A stretch of DNA of 64,000 nucleotides, taken from positions 434,001-498,000 of the forward strand of contig CAVTJA010000010.1 in assembly GCA_963735005.1 (NCBI GenBank), in the 5' to 3' direction. Under the pieces are notes generated by a model. The model saw only the letters and a program-made list of their open reading frames with translations, was not told the origin of the DNA and did not search any database. The stretch comes from WTKG01 sp963735005. GTDB lineage: Bacteria; Actinomycetota; Actinomycetes; Actinomycetales; Demequinaceae. Position 1 is the stretch's first letter. The number at the start of each line of letters is the position of its first letter. A program made the position numbers and the translations under genes. This document shows, one piece after another, positions 36,399-45,215 of the stretch.

Positions 36399-36851
36399 AT
36401 GACGACGACCATCAGTTACGCCGACCTGCCCGGAGTCGCTGGCACCGACCTCGGTTGGAGCGAATGGTTCGAGGTGACTCAGGACCGGGTGAACACCTTC
36501 GCCGACGCCACCGACGACCACCAGTGGATCCACACGGACCCGGACCGCGCCAAGGAGGGCCCGTTTGGGGTCGCGATCGCACACGGCTTCCTGACGCTGT
36601 CGCTCGCGGTCAAGTTCTGGACCGAGCTGCTGGACGTCGACGGCGTGACCACCAAGGTCAACTACGGCCTCGACAAGGTGCGGTTCATCTCTCCCGTGCC
36701 CGTGGGATCGCGTGTGCGGATGAACGCGGTCATCGCCGAGATCACCGAGGTCAGGGGCGGCTACCAACTGGCCGTCGACCAGACCATCGAGATCGAGGGC
36801 GGTACCAAGCCCGCCGTCGCCGCGCGCGGCCTGTATCGCTTCTACGCTTAA
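36399..36851 (+). CDS. MaoC-family (R)-specific enoyl-CoA hydratase (CouM-like)
   Basis: 150 residues, hot-dog fold. The catalytic D-x4-H motif is in ADATDDHQWIHTDP, followed by IAHGFLTLSL and VRFISPVPVGSRVR. It would hydrate the side-chain double bond of p-coumaroyl-CoA. ATG 36399 has AAGGAG at 36385-36390. Third gene of the operon. Confidence 0.9.
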   Translation: MTTTISYADLPGVAGTDLGWSEWFEVTQDRVNTFADATDDHQWIHTDPDRAKEGPFGVAIAHGFLTLSLAVKFWTELLDVDGVTTKVNYGLDKVRFISPVPVGSRVRMNAVIAEITEVRGGYQLAVDQTIEIEGGTKPAVAARGLYRFYA

Positions 36852-36887
36852 GAGCAACACCCGTTCGCAAAGGCGCGAGGGAGGGTC

Positions 36888-38411
36888 ATGAACGACGAGG
36901 GACTTGGCTCGTGGATTGAGCGCAGGCGGCTGCGCTCGCCGAACGACGTCGCGATCGTGTGCGACGACGAAAGGTTCACGTACGCGCAATTCGCGGACCG
37001 CGCGGGCGCCGTAGCGGCGCTGCTGAGGAGCCTGGGCGTGGCCAAGGGTGAGCGCGTGGCCTACTTCGGCGAGAACAGCCCCGACCTGATCGCGGTGCTG
37101 TTCGGCTGTGCACTGTGCGGCGCGGTGTTCGTCCCCGTCAACACCCGCCTCGCTGCACCCGAGATCGCCCACGTGGTGCGCGACTCCGGCGCGCGCGTGC
37201 TCATTCACGACGGCGGCATGGGCGAACGGCTCGACGCGGTGACCGCGGAGTGCGAGCTCGACAGCGTGATCCAGACCGGCGACGCCAAGGGCGGCCTCAA
37301 CGCGCTGCTCGCTGGAGTGGACCCCACGCCCGTGCCCGCGGGGGTGGCGCTGACGGACCCCGCCGCGATCATCTACACCTCCGGCACCACCGGCCGCGCC
37401 AAGGGCGCCGTGCTCACCCACCGCAACTTCACGTGGGTGGCGCTCAACTGCATCATCGACTACGACGTCACGTCGTCCGACATCGCGCTGATGATCTCGC
37501 CACTGTTCCACGTGGCGTCGCTCGGGATGGGGGCGCTACCGATCCTGCTCAACGGCGGGACGCTCGTGGTGGAGCGCGGCTTCGAGCCCGGCCGCGCGCT
37601 GGCGCAGATCGAGCGCCACGGCATCACCATGCTCAGCGGCGTCCCCACGACGTTCCAACTCATGTGCGACCACCCGGACTGGGACGCCACGGACCTCACC
37701 TCACTGCGTAAGCTCACGTGCGGCGGGGCGCCCGCGGCGGCGCGCGTCATGGAGGCGTACGAGCAGCGCGGCCTGCGTTTCTCGCAGGGCTACGGAATGA
37801 CGGAGGCCTCCCCCGGCGTCACGGCCCTGTCCCCCGCGATGACGCTCGAGAAGCAGGGCAGCGTGGGCCTTCCGCACTTCTTCACGCACCTGCGCATCAC
37901 CGACAAGGCGGGGGCCGAGGTCCCGGCGGGAACGGTGGGCGAGATCCAGATCTCCGGGCCCAACGTGTTCAGCGGCTACCACGGCCTCCCCGAGGCGAAC
38001 GCGGCAGCCTTCACCGACGACGGCTGGTTCAAGTCAGGGGACCTCGGCTACGTCGACGACGACGGCTACCTGTTCATCGCGGGCCGCGCCAAGGACATGA
38101 TCATCTCGGGCGCCGAGAACATCTACCCCGCCGAGGTCGAGGCGGTCATCACCGAGATGGCCGAGGTAACGGGCGTCGCAGTGATCGGGATGCCGGACGA
38201 CAAGTGGGGCGAGGTCCCCTGGGCGGTCCTCACCCTCCGCGAAGGCGCGACGATGGACGAGGACACCCTGCGTGGCTACCTCGACGGAAGGCTCGCGCGC
38301 TACAAGCTGCCCAAGCGCGTCGTCGTGGTGGAATCCTTGCCGCGCACTGCGTCCGGCAAGGTGAAGAAGGGCGAGCTGCGGGAGTCGCTCGCGGCGGAGT
38401 CAGGCGGCTAG
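36888..38411 (+). CDS. Acyl-CoA synthetase (CouL-like hydroxycinnamate-CoA ligase)
   Basis: 507 residues, ANL superfamily. It activates an acid to its CoA thioester with ATP. Motifs: IIYTSGTTGRAKGAVLTH, YGMTEASPGV, SGDLGYVDDDG, GRAKDMIISGAENIYP, and the late lysine in RTASGKVKKGEL. Together with the three genes upstream it fits the cou set acting on p-coumarate, ferulate or related acids. Substrate is inferred from context. Confidence 0.88.
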   Translation: MNDEGLGSWIERRRLRSPNDVAIVCDDERFTYAQFADRAGAVAALLRSLGVAKGERVAYFGENSPDLIAVLFGCALCGAVFVPVNTRLAAPEIAHVVRDSGARVLIHDGGMGERLDAVTAECELDSVIQTGDAKGGLNALLAGVDPTPVPAGVALTDPAAIIYTSGTTGRAKGAVLTHRNFTWVALNCIIDYDVTSSDIALMISPLFHVASLGMGALPILLNGGTLVVERGFEPGRALAQIERHGITMLSGVPTTFQLMCDHPDWDATDLTSLRKLTCGGAPAAARVMEAYEQRGLRFSQGYGMTEASPGVTALSPAMTLEKQGSVGLPHFFTHLRITDKAGAEVPAGTVGEIQISGPNVFSGYHGLPEANAAAFTDDGWFKSGDLGYVDDDGYLFIAGRAKDMIISGAENIYPAEVEAVITEMAEVTGVAVIGMPDDKWGEVPWAVLTLREGATMDEDTLRGYLDGRLARYKLPKRVVVVESLPRTASGKVKKGELRESLAAESGG

Positions 38412-38421
38412 CGCCGGACCG

Positions 38422-39219
38422 CTACAGCCGGGACTCGAACTCGCGGGCGGAGGGCGTCGCGAGCTCCTTGCGGCGGGCGCGGAAGATGGCGGTGGAGTCG
38501 TCCGCCGGCCAGGAGTCGCCGAGGTATTCGCGCGGCAGGCCCGGGTCCGCGCGCAGGAGCGCCAGCCAGTCGGCCACGAGGGCGGTGCGGGCCGTCAGCG
38601 CCGGCGTGGGGCCGTCAGGGAGCGCGGGCTCCGCCCACTCGCGGGCGAAGTCGAGGTGAAGGTCGCGGATCGAGTCGAGCTCCCATGCGGCGCCCACGCT
38701 CTCGCCCATCTCGAATCCGTCCTGCTCGTGCGCGAGGAACGCCGTGAGGCTCCCGCGCGGCAGCTCGTTCTGGAGCGGGTGCAGCGCGGCGCCCAGGTCG
38801 ATGTTGCCAGGGGCGACCCACAGGCCGTCGCGCAGCGGCGCGAAGCCCGCCCACGTCAGCGTCGCGCGCAGCCGGTGACGCAGGTCGCGCTGGCCCTCCG
38901 GCACGCTGAAGGTCACGAGCGTCCAGCCCTTTCCCTGCGCGTCGAACGGGCGCGGCCGGTTGACGCGCACGCCCGCCTCCCGGAGCACCTCCACGCCCGA
39001 GTCGGTCAGCGCGTAGCCGATGCCGCGGCCCTTGCGCACGCGGGACAGCATGCCGCGGTGCGCCATCCGGTTGAGGGTTGCGCGCGTGGTGGGCGGGGCG
39101 ACGTCGGCGCCGTCGAGGACGTCAAGAAGCAGGGGCGCGGGCACGGGGCCGTCGTGCCGGTCCATCACCATGTCGCCAAAGAACGCGAGCAACAGCTGGG
39201 CGGGCTTACGAGTGCGCAC
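38422..39219 (-). CDS. PaaX-family transcriptional regulator
   Basis: 265 residues. It has an N-terminal helix-turn-helix (PPTTRATLNRMAHRGMLSRVRKGR), a central PaaX domain with WTLVTFSVPEGQRDLRHRLR and APLRDGLWVAPGN, and a C-terminal domain. PaaX proteins sense aryl-CoA thioesters such as phenylacetyl-CoA. It begins at GTG 39219, 17 bases after the ABC ATPase stop, and so ends the importer operon it probably controls. Confidence 0.88.
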   Translation of the reverse strand: MRTRKPAQLLLAFFGDMVMDRHDGPVPAPLLLDVLDGADVAPPTTRATLNRMAHRGMLSRVRKGRGIGYALTDSGVEVLREAGVRVNRPRPFDAQGKGWTLVTFSVPEGQRDLRHRLRATLTWAGFAPLRDGLWVAPGNIDLGAALHPLQNELPRGSLTAFLAHEQDGFEMGESVGAAWELDSIRDLHLDFAREWAEPALPDGPTPALTARTALVADWLALLRADPGLPREYLGDSWPADDSTAIFRARRKELATPSAREFESRL

Positions 39220-39236
39220 GGCTTGTCCTCTCGTCT

Positions 39237-40037
39237 CTACTTGCCGGGTCGAACTGCCTCCCCGCGCTTGGCGCGCTGGACCTGCTTGTACACGTGCGTG
39301 CGGAGCTCCGTGAACCTCGGGAGCGCGCGGGTGGTGAGCTGGTCACGTTCCGGCGCGAGGTCAATCTCCACGTCTTCCTGCACCCAGGTCGGCGAGTTCG
39401 ACAACACGATGACGCGCTCACCAAGGTACACGGACTCGTCGATGTCATGAGTCACGAACAGGATGGACATGCCGCGCTCGCGGTGGAGCGCCCGCACCAG
39501 GTCCTCGAGGTCCGCGCGAGTCTGGGCGTCGACCGCCGCGAAGGGCTCGTCCATGATCAGCACCTCGGGGTGGTACGCCACCGCGCGGGCGATCGCCACG
39601 CGCTGCTGCATACCGCCGGACAGCTGCCACGGGTAGCTTGCGTGAGCGTTCTCGAGGTGGACGGCGCGCAGGGCGTCGTCCACGATCTGCTCGCGCTCAG
39701 CCTTGGACATCTTCTGGTGCTTGAGGGGCAGTTCCACGTTGCCGCGCACGGTCAGCCAGGGGTAAAGGCTGCGCCCGTACTCCTGGAAGACGACGGCCAT
39801 GTTGCGGGGCGGCTCCGTGACCTCCATGCCGTCGATCTTGACGGTTCCGGCCGTGGGCGCGTGTAGCCCCGCGATGCACTTGAGGAGCGTCGTCTTGCCG
39901 CAGCCCGAGGGGCCAACGATGCAGACGAGCTCGCCAGCGTGCATGTCGAAGCTGATGTCGGCAATCGCCTCCACCGAGCCCGTCGACGACTCGTAGACCT
40001 TCTGCAGGCCCTTCACCGAAAGCAGCGTCTTAGCCAT
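39237..40037 (-). CDS. ABC importer ATPase, nitrate/sulfonate/taurine type
   Basis: 266 residues. Walker A GPSGCGKTT, Q-loop VVFQEYGRSLYPWLTV, signature LSGGMQQRV, Walker B VLIMDEPFAAVD and the switch histidine in VTHDIDE are intact. It overlaps the permease stop by eight bases. Neighbouring aromatic catabolic genes suggest import of an aromatic acid, though sequence alone cannot tell this from sulfonate or pyrimidine precursors. Confidence 0.9.
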   Translation of the reverse strand: MAKTLLSVKGLQKVYESSTGSVEAIADISFDMHAGELVCIVGPSGCGKTTLLKCIAGLHAPTAGTVKIDGMEVTEPPRNMAVVFQEYGRSLYPWLTVRGNVELPLKHQKMSKAEREQIVDDALRAVHLENAHASYPWQLSGGMQQRVAIARAVAYHPEVLIMDEPFAAVDAQTRADLEDLVRALHRERGMSILFVTHDIDESVYLGERVIVLSNSPTWVQEDVEIDLAPERDQLTTRALPRFTELRTHVYKQVQRAKRGEAVRPGK

Positions 40038-40842
40038 GCTCGACCTCCTTGACTCCGTGGTACCAACGCAAGACCCGCCGTTCGACGAATCTGAAGATCG
40101 CGGCCATCAAAATGCCAACCAGACCGAGCAGCACGATGCCGCTCCACATCTGGGCGATTTGGTAGTTCCGCTGGAAATAGATGATCTGGAAACCGAGGCC
40201 CTCGGAGGCGTAGAACATCTCCGAGATCACCATCAGGATCACGCCGATTGACAACGCCTGGCGGATGCCTGTCATGATCCGTGGGTTGGCGGCAGGCACG
40301 ATCACGAGCCGCACGCGGTCGAAGCCCGTCACCCCGAATGACCGCGCGGTGTCCTTGACGACAGAGTCGACAGACCGCACTCCCTCGATGGTGTTGAGGA
40401 GCACCGGCCACACCGCGCCCAGGATGATGACGCCCACCTTCATCGTGCTGCCCAACCCTAAGAGCAACGCCATGATCGGGATCATCGCGGGCGGCGGGAT
40501 CGCGCGCAAGAACTCGAGCATGGGCTCCGACAGCTCGCGCAGCCACCGCACGAGGCCGATCAGTGTTCCGGCCACGATGCCTATCGCGATTGATGCGATG
40601 AGGCCGAGCGCGAGGCGAGAGAGGCTGGGAAGCACGTCCGTGAGGAACGCGGGCCCCACCCACGTATCCCAGAAGGCCTTCGCGATGGTCCACGGCGGGG
40701 GGAAGAACTTTGCGGCAGAGAATGTCGACCACACGCCCCACAGCACCAGCAGTATGAATGGCAGGACTAAGGAGTTGGCGAGGCTCGACGCGATGCGCGC
40801 TCCGCGACTGGGCGCCTGCGCGCTGGCGGTGTCGATGCTCAT
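40030..40842 (-). CDS. ABC importer permease, second subunit
   Basis: 270 residues and six membrane helices of the SsuC/TauC type. The cytoplasmic loop facing the ATPase is in EGVRSVDSVVKDTARSFGVTG. Sequence resembles the preceding permease, and the two probably form a heterodimer. ATG 40842 overlaps the upstream permease stop by ATGA. Confidence 0.9.
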   Translation of the reverse strand: MSIDTASAQAPSRGARIASSLANSLVLPFILLVLWGVWSTFSAAKFFPPPWTIAKAFWDTWVGPAFLTDVLPSLSRLALGLIASIAIGIVAGTLIGLVRWLRELSEPMLEFLRAIPPPAMIPIMALLLGLGSTMKVGVIILGAVWPVLLNTIEGVRSVDSVVKDTARSFGVTGFDRVRLVIVPAANPRIMTGIRQALSIGVILMVISEMFYASEGLGFQIIYFQRNYQIAQMWSGIVLLGLVGILMAAIFRFVERRVLRWYHGVKEVEHG

Positions 40843-41654
40843 GACGCCTCCTCTCCACGGACGGATTCGTGCCACGACAGCACGCGGCGTTCGATCCCGC
40901 GGAACACGAGATTGACCAACAAGCCCAGGAAGCCCGTGACGATCACGATGGCGTACACGCGCACGTAGTTTCCGGTCGCCTGGGCGGTGACGATGGTGTT
41001 GCCAAGGCCCGGGTTGCTGATCGTCATCTCCGCTGTCACCGCGAGGATCAGCGCGACGGCGGCCGCGAGCCGGATGCCGGTCATGATGTATGGAAGGGCG
41101 GTGGGCAGCACGAGGCTGCGGAATCGCGCCACGCGCGACAGTCCAAAGCTGCGGGCGGTGTCGCGCGCGACGACGTCGACGTCGGCCACGCCGTACAGGA
41201 CTTGCACGAACACCTGCCAAAAGCTCGCGTACACGACGAGCACGAGCGCGGACTCGAGGCGATACCCGAACATCAGAATGACGAGCGGGACGAAAGCGAC
41301 CGACGGGATGGGCCGCAGGAACTCGACGGTGGTGTGGGTCCCGCGGCGGAACAGCGGCACCAGGCCAATGATGGTGCCAAGGACGACGGCGCTGACCACC
41401 GCGATGGTCAGGCCGAGCGCCCACGTCGTCATGGTGAGCCGGACGTCGTTCCAGAACCCGCCCGTCGCCGCTTCGCGACCAAGCTGCGCGAGCACGTCCG
41501 TCGCGTACGGCAGGAACTTTGCGTCAATGATGCCAAGCGCCGGCACCGCCTGCCAGATCGCAAGGAAGGCGGCCACGCCGGCCAAGCCGAGCGCGGCCTG
41601 CCGGGTGTTCCGCTGGGCGCGGGTGGTCCGTTGTGCCATGGCCTTCGTTCTCAT
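40839..41654 (-). CDS. ABC importer permease, first subunit
   Basis: 271 residues, six membrane helices, with the coupling loop in YGVADVDVVARDTARSFGLSR. Start is ATG 41652-41654 or a second ATG at 41639; neither has a strong ribosome site. The gene follows the binding-protein gene across a 61-base gap that holds a strong hairpin. Confidence 0.88.
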   Translation of the reverse strand: MRTKAMAQRTTRAQRNTRQAALGLAGVAAFLAIWQAVPALGIIDAKFLPYATDVLAQLGREAATGGFWNDVRLTMTTWALGLTIAVVSAVVLGTIIGLVPLFRRGTHTTVEFLRPIPSVAFVPLVILMFGYRLESALVLVVYASFWQVFVQVLYGVADVDVVARDTARSFGLSRVARFRSLVLPTALPYIMTGIRLAAAVALILAVTAEMTISNPGLGNTIVTAQATGNYVRVYAIVIVTGFLGLLVNLVFRGIERRVLSWHESVRGEEAS

Positions 41655-41673
41655 CGTAGGGCGGCAAGGAAAC

Positions 41674-41704
41674 GGCGGGGCGTCTCGAGGTGAGACGCCC
41701 CGCC
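41674..41704 (-). other. 13-bp hairpin between binding protein and permease
   Basis: GGCGGGGCGTCTC-GAGGT-GAGACGCCCCGCC: perfect 13-bp arms with a 5-base loop, 12 bases after the binding-protein stop. Such hairpins in importer operons commonly stop part of the transcription or protect the upstream mRNA end, so the binding protein is made in excess over the membrane subunits. Confidence 0.7.
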
Positions 41705-41715
41705 GAACGGCCTTG

Positions 41716-42705
41716 CTAGGAGGTCTGCAGAATCCGATCGAGGTTAGGCGTGCTGTCGAGCACACCGAACTCAATCGCATCTGCGATCAGGGCCTCGAGG
41801 TCACTGCGCGTGATCTCGGACGTGAACACGGGCAGCGTGATGCCGGCCGTCGCCTCGATCGGGATCTCAAGGTTCTTCGCGATCGCGGCACGAACTGCGT
41901 CGTCGTGCGTGGACGCGAACTGGAGCGCCTCTTCCATGGCGGCCTCGTAGGCGGCGACCATGTCGGGGTTGTTGTCCAGGTTGTCCTGGGTGGTGATGTT
42001 GGTCAGCACCGTCAGGCCCGGGATGGCGGCCTGGTAGGGGTGAACAACGATGTGGCCGTCGGCGGCGTCGATGCGCGACATGAACGGGTCCGGGACCCAC
42101 ACGGCGTCGACGTTGCCAGCCTCGAGCTGTGCCTGTGCGTCGGGGAAGGAAACCTCGACGAAGTCGATCGTGCTCGGGTCGCCACCGGCGTCCGACACGG
42201 ACTTCATGATGGTGACGTCACCTGCGGCACCGAGGCTGTTGACCGAGACGCGCTTGCCGGCGAGGTCGGCGGGGCCGTCGATGCCGGAGCTGTCAAGCGC
42301 CATCACAGCGTGGACGTCCTTGCCGGTCTTCTGGCTGTCGGCGTAGTCGCTGATGATGACGATGCCAAGGTCAGCGAGGTCGGCGCGGAAGGTGCCGAAC
42401 GGCTGGCCAATGGCGAACTGGATGTCGCCGCTGAGGAGCGCGGGGATCGCCTGAGCGCCACCCTGTGCGGGGACGATCTCGAGCGTGATGCCGTGCTTCT
42501 CGAAGATGCCCTCGTCGATGGCGGCCCACAGGGCGCCCGTCTCGGAGATCGGAAGCGCTGCGACACGAATGTCGTAGTGCTTCATGGCAGTCTCAGTCGG
42601 AGTGGAAGTGGTGGTAGTGGTTTCGGTGGGGTCTGGGGTGCTGGAGCACGCTGCGACCGTCAACGCCACGACGCCCGCGAATGCGGCGGCTAATGCTTTC
42701 TTCAT
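41716..42705 (-). CDS. ABC importer substrate-binding lipoprotein, NMT1/THI5-like
   Basis: 329 residues. Lipoprotein signal peptide with lipobox VAAC (about residue 20), a Thr-rich linker, and a two-lobe binding domain beginning DIRVAALPISETGALWAAIDEG. The GGAQAIPALLSGDIQFAIG and AGKRVSVNSLGAAGD segments are typical of the NMT1/SsuA/TauA group. ATG 42705 has AAAGAGG eight bases upstream. First gene of the importer operon. Confidence 0.9.
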   Translation of the reverse strand: MKKALAAAFAGVVALTVAACSSTPDPTETTTTTSTPTETAMKHYDIRVAALPISETGALWAAIDEGIFEKHGITLEIVPAQGGAQAIPALLSGDIQFAIGQPFGTFRADLADLGIVIISDYADSQKTGKDVHAVMALDSSGIDGPADLAGKRVSVNSLGAAGDVTIMKSVSDAGGDPSTIDFVEVSFPDAQAQLEAGNVDAVWVPDPFMSRIDAADGHIVVHPYQAAIPGLTVLTNITTQDNLDNNPDMVAAYEAAMEEALQFASTHDDAVRAAIAKNLEIPIEATAGITLPVFTSEITRSDLEALIADAIEFGVLDSTPNLDRILQTS

Positions 42706-42736
42706 CGAAAAGCCTCTTTCCCTGTGGTAGGTAACG

Positions 42737-42808
42737 CACCACAAGGAGTGGACCGGCTCGGAAACGCGTGAGGGCTGGCCTACCGATTGTCTGCACTACT
42801 TTGTGGTG
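42737..42808 (-). promoter_or_regulatory. Inverted repeats upstream of the importer operon
   Basis: CACCACAAGGAGTG (42737-42750) and CACTACTTTGTGGTG (42794-42808) are inverted copies of the same site. The second is nearly palindromic itself, and a third related half-site (GTGGT) lies at about 42724. A TTGACA reads on the minus strand at 42845-42840. Together this looks like the control region of the importer; the bound factor could be the PaaX-like protein. Confidence 0.4.
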
Positions 42809-42982
42809 ACCTGGCCATCGTCTTGCACGGGGTGGCGATTGTCAAGGAATTTTTGACGCCCGTCACGAATTAGTTCACTAAACGAGACCGAAACGTGACG
42901 CGCCGATGCGGGGTTTTGAACGGGTTTGGCGTGAGTTTTCGCGGGGCGCGACGGGGTGCAGCCGATGCGTAGACTTACCTGC

Positions 42983-43055
<73 letters not shown>

Positions 43056-43079
43056 CTCATACTGCGGCACCAGCGCGGC

Positions 43080-43116
43080 GGTCGGAGGGCGCGCGCGGCG
43101 CGCACACCCCCCGACC
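43080..43116 (+). terminator. Hairpin after tRNA-Lys
   Basis: GGTCGG-A-GGG ... CCC-C-CCGACC with an inner GCGCGC self-pairing forms a long stem 25 bases after the tRNA. It also lies after the minus-strand epoxide hydrolase stop, so it may serve both strands. Confidence 0.6.
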
Positions 43117-43131
43117 AATCGAATGCCCCCG

Positions 43132-44085
43132 CTACCCGTGACTCTTCGTGGCGCGCTGAGACTCGAGCCAACGCAAGATCAAGTCGTTGGTTTCCTCCGG
43201 CAACTCCTGCTGCATCCAGTGACCGCAATCGAGGTGGGCGGCCTCGACGTTGGGGACTACGTCAGCGAGGGTCTCCGAGACGGGGATCACGTCGCGGTCG
43301 CCGTAGATCATGAGCGCGGGCTGGTGGATCACGGGATCGACGTCGGCCAACAGGTGCCAGTTGCGGTCGAGGTTCCGGTACCAGTTGATGCTGCTCGTGA
43401 ACCCGGACGCCTTGAACGCTTCGACAAAGACGTCCAGTTCGCTGTCGCTCATGACGGGCTCGCCCGACGGCGAATCCGCCAGCGCGAGGTTGATCATCAT
43501 CATGCCCGGCGCAGGCGGCTCTGCGGGCAGGTTCTTGCGGTACAGGTTGCGCATGAACTGCGCCACGTTCTCATCGAGAACCGCATCCGCGACCCCGGGT
43601 TGGCGGTTGAAGTGGACGAAGTAGAAGTCTTCGCCGAAGACCTGTTCCATGATCTCGATCCACGGCCGCTCCCAGCGCTCCTGGTAGGGCAAGCTCAGGT
43701 TGATCAACGCGTTGACTCGCGTCGGGTGCAGCGCCGCCAAACTCCACACGACATTCGCGCCCCAGTCGTGGCCAACGAACGCGGCGTCTTCGTAGCCGAA
43801 GTGGTCAAGAAGCGCGACAAGGTCCCCTGTCAGGTGCTCGATGTCATAGTCAGTCACGTCGCTCGGGCACGACGAGTTCCCGTACCCCCGCTGGTTGGGG
43901 ACGATGACGTGATAGCCGGCAGCGACAAGCACGGGCACCTGGTGACGCCACGAGTACGCATGTTCCGGCCAGCCGTGGCACAACACGATGGGCCGACCTG
44001 CGTTCTCTTGCCCCGCTTCAAAGACCTCGAGTTCCACACCATTTACCGCCACGGTGGTGGGCCTGGGAAAGTCGGATGCGTTCAT
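43132..44085 (-). CDS. Epoxide-hydrolase-like alpha/beta hydrolase
   Basis: 317 residues. HGWPE at 37-41 forms the oxyanion hole, nucleophile Asp107 is in FVGHDWGA, and the histidine is in DCGHWMQQELPEE. The RGYGNSS turn and cap-domain tyrosines fit soluble epoxide hydrolases rather than haloalkane dehalogenases. ATG 44085 is preceded by GGAGGAG. It is divergent from a WYL regulator that likely controls it. Confidence 0.9.
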   Translation of the reverse strand: MNASDFPRPTTVAVNGVELEVFEAGQENAGRPIVLCHGWPEHAYSWRHQVPVLVAAGYHVIVPNQRGYGNSSCPSDVTDYDIEHLTGDLVALLDHFGYEDAAFVGHDWGANVVWSLAALHPTRVNALINLSLPYQERWERPWIEIMEQVFGEDFYFVHFNRQPGVADAVLDENVAQFMRNLYRKNLPAEPPAPGMMMINLALADSPSGEPVMSDSELDVFVEAFKASGFTSSINWYRNLDRNWHLLADVDPVIHQPALMIYGDRDVIPVSETLADVVPNVEAAHLDCGHWMQQELPEETNDLILRWLESQRATKSHG

Positions 44086-44154
44086 TGTTGCTCCTCCGTA
44101 TTCACTCGCAGTCGCACTCGATGCGCGACCGATCACCACGACGATAGGAAGCAT

Positions 44155-44175
44155 TGCGGACGGATAATGTCCGCA
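44155..44175. promoter_or_regulatory. Candidate operator of the WYL regulator
   Basis: TGCGGAC-N7-GTCCGCA, perfect 7-bp arms, in the divergent gap 21 bases before the regulator ATG and 70 bases before the hydrolase ATG. Confidence 0.6.
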
Positions 44176-44195
44176 TTTCTTGGCACACTTGAGGC

Positions 44196-45161
44196 ATGCG
44201 AAACGACCCCGCTGGCCGCGCGCTTCAAATGTTGGCGCTGCTCCAAACCCATCGCTTCTGGCAATGTGCTGAACTATCCGCCCGGCTCGACGTCACGGAA
44301 CGCACCATCCGCCGCGACATCGATCGCCTGCGTGACCTCGGGTATCCGGTCGACGCAATTTCTGGGAGGCATGGCGGCTACCGTCTCGCAACGGGCGCGC
44401 ACGTGCCGCCGCTGATCCTGGACGACGAAGAGGCGGTGGCGGTCGCGGTCGGGTTGCGCTACGCCGCGGCGGCAGCTATCGGCGGAATCGAGGAGACGTC
44501 CCTTCGCGCCCTCACCAAGATCGAAACCCTGCTGCCGCATCGGCTGCGCCGCCGCGTCTCCGCCCTGCACTCGAGCGTCAGGCACGTCGAGCGTCCGCAC
44601 GAGGACGAGATCGACCCGGAGGCGCTGAGCGTCCTCGCAGCGGCTGTTCGCGACCGCGAGCATGTCCGGCTCGACTATCGCAGAGGCGACGGCAAGGGCG
44701 GTCGGCGCCTCGTCGCGCCCCATCAGCTCGTGACCGCGGGACACCGGTGGTATCTCGTGGCGTGGGACAACGATCGGCGCGACTGGCGAACGTTTCGCGT
44801 GGACCGCGTCAAGGGTCCACGGGCGGTTGGGAGCCACTTCCCGCAGCGCGACATCCCCGGCGGTGGCGCGGCGGCGCTTGTCGCACGCGCGCTTGGATCG
44901 GCGCCCCGCGACTACGAGGCGAAGCTCTCCATCGACGCGAACTTCGCGGAGTTGGAAGGAGCGCTTCGGTGGATCGATCACACCCCAATCGACGTGACGC
45001 CAGAAGCATGCACCGTGACAGTGCGCGCCGAGGACCTGGGTCGCCTCACCATGGCTATCGCGCGCCTTGCCATCGCGGCGCGAGTCACGGTAATCGAACC
45101 CGCAGAGGTGGCGGACGCCGTAGCGGATCTAGCCGACCACCTCACGGGCTCGTCGGCCTGA
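44196..45161 (+). CDS. WYL-domain (YafY/DeoR-like) transcriptional regulator
   Basis: 321 residues. The N-terminal helix-turn-helix (AELSARLDVTERTIRRDIDRL) is followed by the WYL domain at about 145-230, where RWYLVAWDNDRRDW holds the name-giving motif, and a C-terminal WCX-like domain. Such regulators control the neighbouring divergent gene in many actinobacteria; here that is the epoxide hydrolase, with a palindrome between them. Confidence 0.9.
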   Translation: MRNDPAGRALQMLALLQTHRFWQCAELSARLDVTERTIRRDIDRLRDLGYPVDAISGRHGGYRLATGAHVPPLILDDEEAVAVAVGLRYAAAAAIGGIEETSLRALTKIETLLPHRLRRRVSALHSSVRHVERPHEDEIDPEALSVLAAAVRDREHVRLDYRRGDGKGGRRLVAPHQLVTAGHRWYLVAWDNDRRDWRTFRVDRVKGPRAVGSHFPQRDIPGGGAAALVARALGSAPRDYEAKLSIDANFAELEGALRWIDHTPIDVTPEACTVTVRAEDLGRLTMAIARLAIAARVTVIEPAEVADAVADLADHLTGSSA

Positions 45162-45215
45162 CGCGTTGAAGCGCGGGTGCCTCACGGGGCCCACCCGCCC
45201 GTAGTCGGCGAGCGC

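Noticed and set aside
40987..42693. 568-residue plus-strand frame over the ABC importer
   Set aside because: Antisense to the permease and binding-protein genes, with no domain resemblance.
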